A stretch of 64,000 nt of DNA from Burkholderiales bacterium (GCA_025354165.1 JANXNI010000016.1:62001-126000), one strand, 5' to 3'. Shown: positions 36,164 to 45,376, counted from the stretch's first letter. Translations and numbers: made by a program. The notes: a model not told the origin generated them from the letters alone.

Positions 36164-38010
36164 AAACTACCAAGGCCGTGGAAGGTATCAACGATTTCGT
36201 AATCAAGTTCGCGAACGTAAACGGTTCCGGTTCCGCGTCGGCGAACGAGCTGTTCGCGAAGGCTATTTTGCGCATGGGCGTGCCGGTCAGCCCGCGCAAT
36301 ATTTTCCCAAGCAATATTCAGGGCCTGCCGACCTGGTACGAAGCACGCGTTTGCGAAAAAGGCTACGAAGGCCGTCGCGGCGGCGTCGACATGATGGTCG
36401 CGATGAACCCGCAAACATGGGATGCTGATCTCGCCGAAATCGAAGCGGGCGGCTATCTTTTCTACGACAGCACGCGCCCAATGCCACCGTCGAAATTTCG
36501 CACCGACATCAACGTAATCGGCGTGCCGCTCACCGAGATTACCAACGCGGCGTACACCGATCCGCGTCAGCGCCAGTTGTTCAAGAACATCATCTACGTT
36601 GGCGCGCTTTCGGTGCTGCTCGACGTTGATGCCGATGTGTTTGAGAAGCTCTTCGCCGAAACGTACAAAGGCAAGGAACGCCTGCTCGAATCCAATGTGA
36701 GAGCGCTACATCTTGGTCGCGATTATGTAAAGACGAATCTCGCCGCTCCGCTCGGCATTCGCGTGCGTCGCAGCGATCAGGTCGGCGACAAAATATTCGT
36801 TGATGGCAATAGCTCGATTGGTCTGGGGCTGGTTTACGGCGGCGCAACCGTGGCCGCGTGGTATCCGATCACGCCTTCCACTTCGGTGCCCGAAGCATTC
36901 GAAAAGTATTGCCATAAGTTTCGCGTTGATCCCGTTACAGGGCAACACAAATTCGCCATCGTGCAAGCTGAAGACGAGCTGGCTTCGATTGGCGTAGTGG
37001 TCGGCGCCGGATGGAACGGTGCGCGCGCTTTCACTGCCACGTCAGGCCCCGGTATTTCTCTGATGACGGAGTTCATCGGGCTCGCGTACTTCGCCGAAAT
37101 TCCGGTCACCATCGTCAACGTCCAACGCGGTGGCCCGTCCACGGGCATGCCAACGCGCACGCAGCAATCGGACTTGTTGTCCTGCGCCTATGCCTCGCAT
37201 GGCGACACCAAGCATGTGCTGCTGTTCCCCGAAGATCCGCACGAGTGTTTCGAGCATTCGGCAACTGCGCTTGATTTGGCAGAACGACTGCAAGCGCCAA
37301 TTTTCGTGATGACAGACCTGGACATTGGCATGAATCAACGCCTGTGCAAGCCATTCGTATGGGACGATGCGCGTGCCTATGACCGCGGCAAAGTGATGAC
37401 CGCCGAAGAGCTTGAAGCGGGCAAAGACTTTGGCCGCTACAAGGACGTCGACGGCGACGGCATCCCGTGGCGCACGCTGCCGGGAACGCACGAGACCAAG
37501 GGCGCGTACTTCACCCGCGGCACCACGCGCGACCCTTACGCTCGCTACTCCGAACGCGGGCCGGACTACATCTACAACATGGAACGATTGCTCCGTAAGT
37601 TCAAGACTGCGGCCGATTTGGTGCCACAACCGGTGTTGCGCAATGCGGCAAAAAAAACGTCTATCGGTGTGATCTATTTCGGCTCGACTTCACCGGCGAT
37701 GCGCGAGGCGTTGGACGTTTTGGAGGAACAGGACATTCATCTGAATGCGCTGCGACTCTGCGCTTTCCCATTCCCGCAATCGGTTGATGACTTCATCGCG
37801 CGACACGACAAGGTGTTCGTTGTGGAGCAAAACCGTGACGCGCAAATGCGTTCGATGCTCGTCAACGAACTCGATGTGAGTCCGAAGCAACTTGTTAAGG
37901 TGCTGCACTACGACGGCACGCCGATCACCGCGCGCTTTATCGCACGCGCCATTCGCGAAAATCTGCAACCGGCAGTTACTGCGGCTCCGATGCACAGGGA
38001 GGCCGCATGA
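36160..38010 (+). CDS. korA: 2-oxoacid:acceptor oxidoreductase, fused gamma/alpha subunit
   Basis: The subunit has 616 residues. The N-terminal 200 residues form the gamma-type domain (FVIKFANVNGSGSASANELFAKAILRMG). From about 215 comes the alpha-type pyrimidine-binding part (GNSSIGLGLVYGGATVAAWYPITPSTSVPE, QAEDELASIGVVVGAGWNGARAFTATSGPG, NVQRGGPSTGMPTRTQQSDL). This is the layout of KorA-type enzymes that decarboxylate 2-oxoacids such as 2-oxoglutarate to the acyl-CoA while reducing ferredoxin. The substrate is not provable from sequence. It overlaps both neighbours by four bases. Confidence 0.92.
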   Translation: MKTTKAVEGINDFVIKFANVNGSGSASANELFAKAILRMGVPVSPRNIFPSNIQGLPTWYEARVCEKGYEGRRGGVDMMVAMNPQTWDADLAEIEAGGYLFYDSTRPMPPSKFRTDINVIGVPLTEITNAAYTDPRQRQLFKNIIYVGALSVLLDVDADVFEKLFAETYKGKERLLESNVRALHLGRDYVKTNLAAPLGIRVRRSDQVGDKIFVDGNSSIGLGLVYGGATVAAWYPITPSTSVPEAFEKYCHKFRVDPVTGQHKFAIVQAEDELASIGVVVGAGWNGARAFTATSGPGISLMTEFIGLAYFAEIPVTIVNVQRGGPSTGMPTRTQQSDLLSCAYASHGDTKHVLLFPEDPHECFEHSATALDLAERLQAPIFVMTDLDIGMNQRLCKPFVWDDARAYDRGKVMTAEELEAGKDFGRYKDVDGDGIPWRTLPGTHETKGAYFTRGTTRDPYARYSERGPDYIYNMERLLRKFKTAADLVPQPVLRNAAKKTSIGVIYFGSTSPAMREALDVLEEQDIHLNALRLCAFPFPQSVDDFIARHDKVFVVEQNRDAQMRSMLVNELDVSPKQLVKVLHYDGTPITARFIARAIRENLQPAVTAAPMHREAA

Positions 38011-39062
38011 CCTACATCGCCAAACCGCGATTACATCATCCAACGCTGACGCTCAACAACGTTGGCTACACACGGCGCGACTATGAAGGGCGCGTCTCCA
38101 CGCTCTGCGCCGGTTGTGGGCATGATTCAATTTCTGCCGCGGTCATTCAGGCCTGCTGGGAACTGGACATTGAGCCGCACCGCGTCGCCAAATTGTCGGG
38201 CATTGGTTGCAGTTCGAAAACTCCGGATTATTTTCTCGGTGCGTCGCACGGTTTCAACACGGTTCACGGTCGCATGCCATCGGCCTTGACCGGAGCCAAT
38301 CTCGCCAATCGTGACCTGCTGTATCTCGGTGTATCGGGCGATGGCGACTCGGCCTCCATCGGTCTCGGTCAGTTCGCGCACGCGATGCGTCGCGGCGTAC
38401 GCATGGCCTACATCGTTGAGAACAACGGCGTGTATGGCCTCACCAAGGGGCAGTTCTCGGCCACAGCAGATCGTGGATCAAAAAGCAAAAAGGGCGTGAT
38501 CAACAGCGACAGCCCGGTCGATCTGGTCGGGCTCGCGTTGCAACTGGGTGCCACCTACGTCGCACGCAGTTTCTCGGGCGACAAGGCGCAATTGGTGCCG
38601 CTGATCAAAGGCGCGATGGCGCATGGCGGTGCCGCATTCATCGATGTGATCAGCCCTTGTGTGACATTCAACAATCACGGCGGAAGCACGAAAAGCTACG
38701 ACTATGTACGCGAGCACAACGAAGCCGTGAGCCGCATTGATTTCATCAGCGACCGCAACGAAATCACGGCCATGTACGAGCCCGGCGAAGTGATTGAAGT
38801 TCAGCAGCACGACGGCTCAATGCTACGGCTGAGGAAGCTCCTGTCTGACTACGACCCCACGGATCGCAACCGCGCAATGAACTACATGCAGACGCACCAC
38901 TCACGCGGCGAAATCGTCACCGGCCTGCTCTACGTCGATCCGATGGCAACCGATTTGCACACGTCGCTCAACACAAGCGAGCTGCCGCTTAACGCAATGA
39001 GTGCGGCGCAACTGTGCCCAGGCTCCGGTGCGCTAGCAAAGCTGAACGCAAGCATGCGTTAG
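38007..39062 (+). CDS. korB: 2-oxoacid:acceptor oxidoreductase, beta subunit
   Basis: This 351-residue thiamine-diphosphate subunit has STLCAGCGHDSI at the N-terminus, SGIGCSSKTPDYF, the Mg/ThDP motif GVSGDGDSASIGLGQFAHAMRRG and NNGVYGLTKGQFSAT. It has no fused ferredoxin clusters; these are supplied by the first gene of the operon. Direct four-base overlap with the alpha subunit gene indicates equimolar synthesis. The KorB label follows the LTKGQ motif and length. Confidence 0.92.
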   Translation: MTYIAKPRLHHPTLTLNNVGYTRRDYEGRVSTLCAGCGHDSISAAVIQACWELDIEPHRVAKLSGIGCSSKTPDYFLGASHGFNTVHGRMPSALTGANLANRDLLYLGVSGDGDSASIGLGQFAHAMRRGVRMAYIVENNGVYGLTKGQFSATADRGSKSKKGVINSDSPVDLVGLALQLGATYVARSFSGDKAQLVPLIKGAMAHGGAAFIDVISPCVTFNNHGGSTKSYDYVREHNEAVSRIDFISDRNEITAMYEPGEVIEVQQHDGSMLRLRKLLSDYDPTDRNRAMNYMQTHHSRGEIVTGLLYVDPMATDLHTSLNTSELPLNAMSAAQLCPGSGALAKLNASMR

Positions 39063-39125
39063 CTCAACGCATCGATACGCGAGTCAACCAACAGGTAGTG
39101 CTCATCATCATTTGAAAGGCCCATC

Positions 39126-39566
39126 ATGTCAGAACGTACCGTGTTTCAGTCCATGTCACAAAAGCACGTCGTCAGCCTCGGGCCGCAGGCGACCGTGTGG
39201 GAGGCCGCGTGCATGATGACCGGTGCCAATTGCGGTAGCGTGCTGATCGTCGACACGCCGGGCAAGCTGCTCGGCATCGTGACCGAGCGCGACCTCATGA
39301 CGCGCGTGCTGGCGAAGGCGCTGAGCCCCGACAAAACGCTCGTGTCGGACGTCATGACAAAGAACCCGCATTGCGTAACCCCAGAAACTCCGGTGTCGGA
39401 TGCGGTACTCATCATGATCGAGCGCGGTTTTCGCCATCTGCCGATCATGGGGCCACACGGCAAGCTGCTCGGCGTGTTTTCGGTGCGCGACGCCTTGCCG
39501 CGCGAGGTCGGCGCGGCGGTCAGCATGGCCGAATTCAACGAGCAGGTGAATGATGCTCGTGGGTAA
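39126..39566 (+). CDS. CBS-domain pair protein
   Basis: This 146-residue protein is made almost only of two CBS domains: VWEAACMMTGANCGSVLIVDTPGKLLGIVTERDLMTRVLAK and PVSDAVLIMIERGFRHLPIMGPHGKLLGVFSVRDALPREV. Such pairs bind adenosyl ligands and act as energy sensors. It begins 63 bp after korB on the same strand, so it may belong to that operon and tune its output, which is inference. No second effector domain is present. Confidence 0.9.
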   Translation: MSERTVFQSMSQKHVVSLGPQATVWEAACMMTGANCGSVLIVDTPGKLLGIVTERDLMTRVLAKALSPDKTLVSDVMTKNPHCVTPETPVSDAVLIMIERGFRHLPIMGPHGKLLGVFSVRDALPREVGAAVSMAEFNEQVNDARG

Positions 39567-39601
39567 GTTTTGCACGTTTGCCAGACGGGAAGTTACAGCA
39601 T

Positions 39602-39717
39602 CAGCTTTTCGTTGAATTTGCCATTCTATTGGGGCTAGCAGTGATTTATTCGTTAAGTCGACTTACCAGCTTTTTTGCTTCTAGCCCTCGTGCAGCGGTG
39701 CTTTTGTTAAAAAGTCA
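39602..39717. repeat. 116-bp palindromic intergenic element, copy 4
   Basis: It starts CAGCTTTTCGTTGAATTTGCC. The inner arms GGGGCTAG (39631-39638) and CTAGCCC (39681-39687) match. At the centre is the perfect palindrome TAAGTCGACTTA (39654-39665). The right end, near TTTTGTTAAAAAGTC, is degraded. It lies between the convergent ends of the CBS gene and mtfA, reaching almost to the mtfA stop. Confidence 0.78.
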
Positions 39718-39723
39718 TATCCG

Positions 39724-40530
39724 CTATTGAGGCACTAAATGGCCGGCAATAGGATCCACCCGAAAGTACGACTGCAACTGCGCGAAGTACGCCGGATATT
39801 CAAGTAGCAACAATTCCGGTTCAGCGAAAAACACCTCGCAGGTGACCGCGAAAAACTCGTCGATTGACTCTGCGGCGTATGGGTCAATTGCCGTGTCGAG
39901 ATTGCGATCTACGCATCCGCAAAAATGCGCGTAGGCTACGTCAATCGCGTCACGAAATGCGGCGCGTTCGCTGGCAAGCAGCGGCGGCAGACCATTCACT
40001 GCACCATCAAGCATGTCGATCTTGTGCGCGAACTCATGAATCACCAGCGCCATGCCCGTCTCATCGTAACCCGCCTCCACCGCGGGCCATGACAGCAGCA
40101 CCGGGCCGCCCTCCCAACTTTCACCTGCAATCGGTTCAGCCGAACGATGTACCACGCCCGCTTCGTCCTCGAAATCGTGCGTGCGCGGAAAGTCACCCGG
40201 ATAAACCACCACATTTTCCCAGCCGTCGTAGTCGCGCATCGCCTCGGCAACCGTCGCACCACGACCGAGGATCAAGAGGCTTGCCTGCACGCCGATCAAG
40301 ATGCGCACGTGTGGCGTGACTTCAAACGCGTGCTCGCCTGATGTTGCTCCACTGACGATGCTTTTTTCGACGAGAAAGAGCGTGGTCAGATCGCGCAGAC
40401 GGGCGAGGACTTCTGGCGTGTAATGATCGAGAAACGGCAGTTCGTTGAGCGCTGCATTCCACTCGTCATCAGGCAGCGCATACGTCGTCAACGCGCGTTC
40501 GCGACGTTTGGTTTTTAGCCAGTTGAACAT
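39724..40530 (-). CDS. mtfA: M90-family zinc peptidase MtfA
   Basis: MtfA is a cytosolic metallopeptidase that in E. coli binds the glucose-system repressor Mlc. This 268-residue protein has the zinc motif HEFAH (VIHEFAHKIDMLDG) and the downstream glutamate region ESIDEFFAVTCEVFF, with the family's TSGEHAFEVTPHVRILIGVQASLL earlier. Length and motif order are normal. The gene has no clear operon partner; rmuC lies upstream beyond a pair of REP-like hairpins. Confidence 0.92.
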   Translation of the reverse strand: MFNWLKTKRRERALTTYALPDDEWNAALNELPFLDHYTPEVLARLRDLTTLFLVEKSIVSGATSGEHAFEVTPHVRILIGVQASLLILGRGATVAEAMRDYDGWENVVVYPGDFPRTHDFEDEAGVVHRSAEPIAGESWEGGPVLLSWPAVEAGYDETGMALVIHEFAHKIDMLDGAVNGLPPLLASERAAFRDAIDVAYAHFCGCVDRNLDTAIDPYAAESIDEFFAVTCEVFFAEPELLLLEYPAYFAQLQSYFRVDPIAGHLVPQ

Positions 40531-40554
40531 CAGTTAGCTGGGCGCTGGGTCTTA

Positions 40555-40592
40555 CCCCCTCTCCCCTTGCGGGAGAGGGTTGGGGTGAGGGG
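40555..40592. repeat. REP-like element, CTCTCCC/GGGAGAG family, first of a pair
   Basis: CCCCCTCTCCCCTTGCGGGAGAGGG is followed by TTGGGGTGAGGGG. With the inverted copy at 40634-40674 it forms a two-element array in the rmuC-mtfA gap. Confidence 0.8.
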
Positions 40593-40633
40593 TAGCGTGG
40601 ATCGGACAACCACCGTTGCCGCGAGAGCAACCG

Positions 40634-40674
40634 TCCCCCTCACCCTAGCCCTCTCCCGCCGGGGGAGAGGGGAC
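40634..40674. repeat. REP-like element, CTCTCCC/GGGAGAG family, second of a pair
   Basis: CCCCCTCACCC, then CTAGCCCTCTCCCGCCGGGGGAGAGGGG. It is inverted relative to the first copy and overlaps the 3' end of rmuC, supplying its last codons and stop. Confidence 0.8.
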
Positions 40675-42033
40675 AAGAACGGCCTGCGGCAAAGTTGGTG
40701 CCGCATCAATCTCCACCGACTTGATCCGCTCAAAATGCCCACTGATTTTGCGGCTCGAAATCTGCACCTGCTCCGCGTCATCATGCGCCTGCTTGATGTG
40801 TGTGGCGAGTTTGTCCATGCGCTCTTGAAAGCGCCCAAAATCACCGCCGAGTTTGCCCAGTTCGTTCTTGATCACCGCTGCCTGCTTGCGCATCTCGGCA
40901 TCGCGAATCACGGCGCGCACGGTATGCAACACAGCCATCAAATTAGTTGGGGACGTGAGCCAAACGCGCTGCGCCTGCGCCTGCGCGACGATGTCGGCGT
41001 GGTTACCCACGATCTCGGCAAACACCGCCTCTGACGGAATGAACATCACCGCCGAGTCAGCGCCCGCGCCGGGCTGAATGTACTTGCTCGCGATGTCGTT
41101 GACGTGCTTTTTCACGTCAGTCGCGAACTGCTTTCGCGCCACTGCGCGCGCCGCATCCGGCTGGGTTGCATCAATTGACGCCCGGTAATTGGAAAGCGGA
41201 AACTTCGAATCAATTGCCATCTTCGACGCACCATCCGGCATCGTCAAAACGCAGTCTGCCTTTTCACGCCCACTACCCACGGCCGCCTGAAATTCATACA
41301 CATCTGGCGGCAAAGTATCCCGCACCAGCGCCTCCAGCTGCACCTCACCAAACGCGCCGCGCGCAGACTTGTCAGAGAGCACCTGCTGCAAGCTCACCAC
41401 GTTCGTCGTCAGGCTGTCGATCTTTTTCTGCGCCTCGTCGATCACGGCAAGGCGCGCCATCACATTGGCAAAAGTCTCGTTCGTTTTCTTGAAACCTTCG
41501 TCGAGCCGCTCGTTGACTTTGCCGCTGATCTGCTCCAGTCGCCCGTCGACGGTTTTGGTCATCGTCTCGGCCTGTTGCGTGATTTGCGCGCCCATCGAGC
41601 GCAAGGTGTTTTGCAGCAACTCCTGATTGGCACGCGTCTGCTCAGCCATTTTCCCGAGCATGCCTTCGAGCACTTCGCGCTTCAGCGAATCCTGTTGCGT
41701 CGACAGCGTTTGTTGCAACAGCGCCAGTTGCTTCAGCGATGCTTCGGTTTGCTGCGACAGCGAATGCACGACTTGCACTTGCAACGTCCCGATCACTTCG
41801 CGCGTGCCGCTGTTCGCTAGTGTCAAATCGCGTCCCACGCGTTCGCTGACCTGATTGAACATGCCGCCGACATCGCCGATCATGGCGCGGTGCTTCTGCT
41901 CTAGCTGACCACCCAGTTCGCCGCTCATGCGCCGAACGAGCGCCCCCTTTTGCGTGACGATCAACACGAGAATAATCACCAGAAGCACGATCATCAGCGC
42001 CATCAACGAGAGCGCAATGTCTCCAGCGTTCAA
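40645..42033 (-). CDS. rmuC: DNA recombination protein RmuC
   Basis: RmuC is a membrane-anchored coiled-coil protein with a nuclease-like domain that limits inversions at repeats. A TTG at 42033 is used as start, with GGAG eight bases upstream and a TTGA overlap with the DUF2891 stop; an ATG at 42003 is the alternative. A membrane helix (LMALMIVLLVIILVLIV) is followed by coiled coil to about residue 220. The core has RGAFGEVQLEALVRDTLPPDVYEFQAAVGSGREKADCVL and DSKFPLSNY. The last eight residues (PSPPAGEG) are encoded inside a REP-like hairpin. Confidence 0.9.
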   Translation of the reverse strand: MNAGDIALSLMALMIVLLVIILVLIVTQKGALVRRMSGELGGQLEQKHRAMIGDVGGMFNQVSERVGRDLTLANSGTREVIGTLQVQVVHSLSQQTEASLKQLALLQQTLSTQQDSLKREVLEGMLGKMAEQTRANQELLQNTLRSMGAQITQQAETMTKTVDGRLEQISGKVNERLDEGFKKTNETFANVMARLAVIDEAQKKIDSLTTNVVSLQQVLSDKSARGAFGEVQLEALVRDTLPPDVYEFQAAVGSGREKADCVLTMPDGASKMAIDSKFPLSNYRASIDATQPDAARAVARKQFATDVKKHVNDIASKYIQPGAGADSAVMFIPSEAVFAEIVGNHADIVAQAQAQRVWLTSPTNLMAVLHTVRAVIRDAEMRKQAAVIKNELGKLGGDFGRFQERMDKLATHIKQAHDDAEQVQISSRKISGHFERIKSVEIDAAPTLPQAVLVPSPPAGEG

Positions 42034-43067
42034 GCGACCCACTCCGTATCGGCCAACAGCGCGAACGAAATCAACCAATGCGTGCTGACGTATTCGCCGC
42101 CGGTAATCGCCGCCTCTGCCGCAATCACATGATCGCGCGAGAGCGTGCCAAAGCGCTGCCAGCGCGGATCGTCGCCAGGCACAAGCATTTGCATGATCCC
42201 GCGCATGCACCACGCGCGCGATAAATTCAAGCCGTGGTTATGCACTTGTTTAGCGTCGTGTTCGTTCGTCACCAAAGCCGGTTCGAAGAGGCGCCAATCG
42301 CCCGCCGTAAGCCCTGATTTTAGCTCCGGCAAGAACGCATCGAACCACGCGATGAATTCAACGATCGGCAACACCAGCGCCATCAACAGCGCCTCAGTCA
42401 GTGCAGGCGACAAAAAGTCCTCACCCGAAAAATCGTATGCCAGCCGATAGTCGCGATCCGCGCCGAACCATTGGCGCGCTTTGGCCTTAATGACACCCAT
42501 GAACTCGATGTCACCCACGGTCGTCGCGTAACGCAGCGCATGAATCATCGCGAACGACGTGTTCGAATGCACACCGTGACGCACCGGCGCGTTGGCCGTT
42601 TGCAAATGATGCAGTATCGCGTCAGCCAGATAGTCCGCGAGCGGACGCAACCCAGCGCGCCATTTTTCGGCATGTGGATGGACGCAAACCGCAAGCTCAG
42701 AGTAGAGCTTCAGCAACCAGCCCCAACCGTAGGGACGCTGCCAATGCGCCGCACCGTCACGCGAAAAATACGCAACTTCAAGCTCGGCCTTTGCCGCATC
42801 AAACTGCCGGTCAAACCATGAAGCGATCGCTTTCGAGTGCGTTTCGTCGGGGCCCAGATTCAGCAACCGCGCCATTGACCAGTGCATGTGAACGCACGAG
42901 TGCCAGTCGTAACTGCCGAAAAATATGGGATGCAAAGACGACGGCTCGCATGCCTGCGCCTCCGCTGCGCTATGCACAAAATGCATCGTGAAATTGGGAT
43001 ATTCGCGACGTGCGTTTTCGAGCGCGGTGCGGGCGTAGCTGGCGTGGAGTGTGTTTATCTCGGACAT
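42030..43067 (-). CDS. DUF2891 family protein
   Basis: The product has 345 residues. Family marks are HPIFFGSYDWHSCVHMHWSMARLL near the N-terminus, RPYGWGWLLKLYSEL, NTSFAMIHALRYA, and DFSGEDFLSPALTEALLMA. It looks like an all-helical toroid of the glycosidase or epimerase kind, with conserved His and Trp residues, but no activity is established. It has no signal peptide. Its stop overlaps the TTG proposed for rmuC, which suggests a two-gene transcript. Confidence 0.85.
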   Translation of the reverse strand: MSEINTLHASYARTALENARREYPNFTMHFVHSAAEAQACEPSSLHPIFFGSYDWHSCVHMHWSMARLLNLGPDETHSKAIASWFDRQFDAAKAELEVAYFSRDGAAHWQRPYGWGWLLKLYSELAVCVHPHAEKWRAGLRPLADYLADAILHHLQTANAPVRHGVHSNTSFAMIHALRYATTVGDIEFMGVIKAKARQWFGADRDYRLAYDFSGEDFLSPALTEALLMALVLPIVEFIAWFDAFLPELKSGLTAGDWRLFEPALVTNEHDAKQVHNHGLNLSRAWCMRGIMQMLVPGDDPRWQRFGTLSRDHVIAAEAAITGGEYVSTHWLISFALLADTEWVA

Positions 43068-43198
43068 AAAGCGTAGTCTAGCGAGTCGAACCTATAATTC
43101 ATCGCAATCGGCTTTCACACAAAAGCGGGGTTGTCATCGAACTTAAGCGTTTGCCGACACTCCGTTTTTTTACGTCTGCGATTTGGTGATATTTGCTC

Positions 43199-43257
43199 TT
43201 GTAGGAGCGGCTTGCCGCGACCGCTGGACTTGAGGTCGCGGCGAGCCGCTCCTACAA
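43199..43257. repeat. REP-like hairpin, GGAGCGGCTTGCCGCGACC family, second copy
   Basis: The left arm TTGTAGGAGCGGCTTGCCGC continues into GACC (to 43222); the right arm is 43234-43257. The 24-bp arms have one mismatch. It lies in the gap between DUF2891 and guaC, 36 bp before the guaC start. Confidence 0.85.
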
Positions 43258-43293
43258 GGCCAACGCAGAACACGACAGACTGAGGTATTAATC

Positions 43294-44343
43294 ATGCGTA
43301 TCGAAGAAGAACTAAAACTAGATTTCAAAGACGTCCTGTTCCGCCCCAAGCGCTCCACGCTAGGCTCGCGCGCCAAGGTCGAACTGAAGCGCGACTACAC
43401 CTATCGCCACTCCGGCCGCCATAGCGAAACTGTGCCGATCATCGCGGCAAATATGGACACCGTCGGCACCTTCGAAATGGCGGCCGCGCTCGCCAAGCAT
43501 CACATGCACGTCGCGCTGCACAAACATTATCTGGTCGAGGACTACGTCACCTTCTTCAACGACAACAACCATCCGGTGCATCAGTATGCGTTCTACTCGC
43601 TCGGCATCACTGACTCCGATCTCGACAAATTCAAGGCGGTCAAAAAAGCCACCGGTGATGCGATTGAATTCGTCTGCATTGACGTGGCGAACGGCTACAC
43701 CGAAACCTTCATCGATTTCGTAAAACGCTTCCGCGAGGCTTACCCCAAAACCACGATCATGGCGGGCAACGTAGTCACCGCCGACATCACCGAAGCGCTG
43801 ATCCTCGCGGGCGCAGACATCGTCAAAGTCGGCATCGGCCCCGGCAGCGTCTGCACCACTAGAAAGATGACCGGCGTAGGCTACCCGCAGCTCTCCGCCA
43901 TCATCGAATGCGCCGACGCCGCGCACGGCCTCGGCGGCCACATCTGCGGCGACGGTGGCTGCACCGTGCCCGGCGACGTCGCCAAAGCCTTCGGCGGCGG
44001 TGCCGATTTCGTCATGCTGGGCGGTATGCTTGCTGCCCACGACGAATCCGGCGGCGAAATCGTTCATCAGCACGGCAAGACGTATCGCAAGTTCTACGGG
44101 ATGAGCAGCGAAGTCGCGATGGAAAAGTATTCAGGCGGTGTCGCGAAATACCGCGCCAGCGAAGGGAAAGCCGTCACGTTAGAGGCGCGCGGGCCGGTCG
44201 ATCACACGGTGCAGGAGGTTCTGGGTGGTTTGCGCTCGACTTGTACTTATGTGGGTGCGCGGACGCTTAAGGCGTTGTCGAAATGCACTACGTTTGTACG
44301 AGTTACTCAGCAGATTAATGAGGTTTATGGGAAGGCGGAGTAA
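43294..44343 (+). CDS. guaC: GMP reductase
   Basis: GMP reductase converts GMP to IMP with NADPH in purine salvage. The 349-residue barrel has [39 protein letters not shown], the catalytic cysteine C187 in [21 protein letters not shown], and the [17 protein letters not shown] phosphate loop. No CBS domains are present, which separates it from IMP dehydrogenase. Upstream is a REP-like hairpin; transcription appears to be independent. Confidence 0.96.
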   Translation: MRIEEELKLDFKDVLFRPKRSTLGSRAKVELKRDYTYRHSGRHSETVPIIAANMDTVGTFEMAAALAKHHMHVALHKHYLVEDYVTFFNDNNHPVHQYAFYSLGITDSDLDKFKAVKKATGDAIEFVCIDVANGYTETFIDFVKRFREAYPKTTIMAGNVVTADITEALILAGADIVKVGIGPGSVCTTRKMTGVGYPQLSAIIECADAAHGLGGHICGDGGCTVPGDVAKAFGGGADFVMLGGMLAAHDESGGEIVHQHGKTYRKFYGMSSEVAMEKYSGGVAKYRASEGKAVTLEARGPVDHTVQEVLGGLRSTCTYVGARTLKALSKCTTFVRVTQQINEVYGKAE

Positions 44344-44348
44344 GAGGG

Positions 44349-44684
44349 TTACACACTGCTTGGGAAAAGTTTGGCGGCAAGGCCAGTCAACGCAGCGCCA
44401 AGCAAAGTCGCCGCAGCGCTCCACGCCATGCCTTGAAGGCTGGTCAGAAAATAGACTCGGAGAAGTAACGCGAGCCCAATGAGAAACATTGGCACACCAA
44501 TGCCAACAAGGGCGTATACCGCGATTCGCCTCCACGTTGGAAGTCCGACCTGCCGCATGTCGTCCCATGGCGTCGGCGCGCGATAGGTGACATCGTGCTT
44601 GCAGGCCACGCAAACACTCGCACCCGCCGTGTTAATGGACTCACATCTGGGACAACGCCAGTCGTAGGTGGGCGGCTTAGTCAT
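44349..44684 (-). CDS. Small zinc-ribbon membrane protein
   Basis: This 111-residue protein has an N-terminal zinc ribbon (WRCPRCESINTAGASVCVACK, two CxxC pairs) followed by two membrane helices at about 54-74 and 82-102. No catalytic motif is seen. It is convergent with guaC, five bases from its stop. A membrane-quality or assembly role is only a guess from the architecture. Confidence 0.7.
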   Translation of the reverse strand: MTKPPTYDWRCPRCESINTAGASVCVACKHDVTYRAPTPWDDMRQVGLPTWRRIAVYALVGIGVPMFLIGLALLLRVYFLTSLQGMAWSAAATLLGAALTGLAAKLFPSSV

Positions 44685-44898
44685 GGAAGAACATTAGCGT
44701 GGATTTTGCGCCTTGATGCGCTTGTGCGACGAAATCGCGTCATCGTAGTGTCAGAAGGTGGTGACGACAAAACTCGGACGCTCGCGCCCGGATTTCCGTG
44801 CATTTCATCGCAATGTCACCACTGCTTTGCTTGCGATAAATTGGCGTCTCGCGGATCTACTGGTGATTCGCCAAAGTCAACAAATGACCTACGCCACG

Positions 44899-44933
44899 TT
44901 TCTGGATCCCCAGCCTTCAGCCGAGGATGACGG
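44899..44933. repeat. TCTGGATCC-type hairpin repeat, copy 1
   Basis: It reads TTCTGGATCCCCAGCC, then TTCAGCCGAGGATGACGG, an imperfect hairpin. The orientation is the same as copy 3. Confidence 0.75.
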
Positions 44934-44968
44934 CGGCGAAAAACGGAAAGTATTTGCTAACCACCACG

Positions 44969-45007
44969 CCGTCATTCTCGCGCCAACGAGCGCGGGAATC
45001 CATCCAG
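44969..45007. repeat. TCTGGATCC-type hairpin repeat, copy 2 (inverted)
   Basis: CCGTCATTCTCGCGCC is followed by AACGAGCGCGGGAATCCATCCAG, the inverse orientation of copy 1. It ends 12 bp before the GIY-YIG ATG. Confidence 0.75.
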
Positions 45008-45019
45008 TAAGCTGACTTA

Positions 45020-45310
45020 ATGTCCATTCAACCTGCGGTTTACATCATGGCGTCGCAACCCAATGGCACGCTCTACATTGGCGTGACGGGTGCTTTACGT
45101 GAACGTGTCTATCAGCATCGTGAAGCTTTGATCGCTGGGTTCACGGCGCAATATGGCGTCAAGACGCTGGTTCACTTTGAGTTTTTCGCTTCGATGCCTG
45201 AGGCGATTGCTCGTGAGAAGCAGTTGAAGAAGATGTTGCGTAAGGCGAAGCTTGCGTTGATTGAGCGCGACAATCCGAACTGGCGTGATCTTTGGTTGGA
45301 GATTCAGTAG
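45020..45310 (+). CDS. Small GIY-YIG endonuclease-domain protein
   Basis: This 96-residue protein is a stand-alone GIY-YIG domain of the COG2827 kind: VYIMASQPNGTLYIGVTGALRERVYQHREA, with Y and G of the two motifs, the arginine in RERV, and the metal-binding glutamate in AIAREKQLKKM. The final NPNWRDLW is typical. Its activity in the cell is not established. It is framed by five copies of one hairpin family, two upstream and three downstream. Confidence 0.9.
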   Translation: MSIQPAVYIMASQPNGTLYIGVTGALRERVYQHREALIAGFTAQYGVKTLVHFEFFASMPEAIAREKQLKKMLRKAKLALIERDNPNWRDLWLEIQ

Positions 45311-45340
45311 CTAAATCAACGGTCGCTGCGACAGCGACGT

Positions 45341-45376
45341 TTCTGGATCCCCGCGCTTGTAGCGCGAGGATGACGG
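45341..45376. repeat. TCTGGATCC-type hairpin repeat, copy 3
   Basis: TTCTGGATCCCCGCGCTTG plus TAGCGCGAGGATGACGGG, close to a perfect hairpin. It starts 31 bp after the GIY-YIG stop. Confidence 0.78.

Larger units (their letters stand above)
44685..45019. other. Intergenic region upstream of the GIY-YIG gene, with two hairpin repeats
   Basis: It holds two repeats of the TCTGGATCCCCG/GATGACGG family at 44899-44933 and, inverted, at 44969-45007. No protein or RNA gene was recognised; short plus-strand frames here lack support. Confidence 0.55.

Noticed and set aside
43360-44073. Minus-strand frame of 237 codons
   Set aside because: Antisense to guaC.
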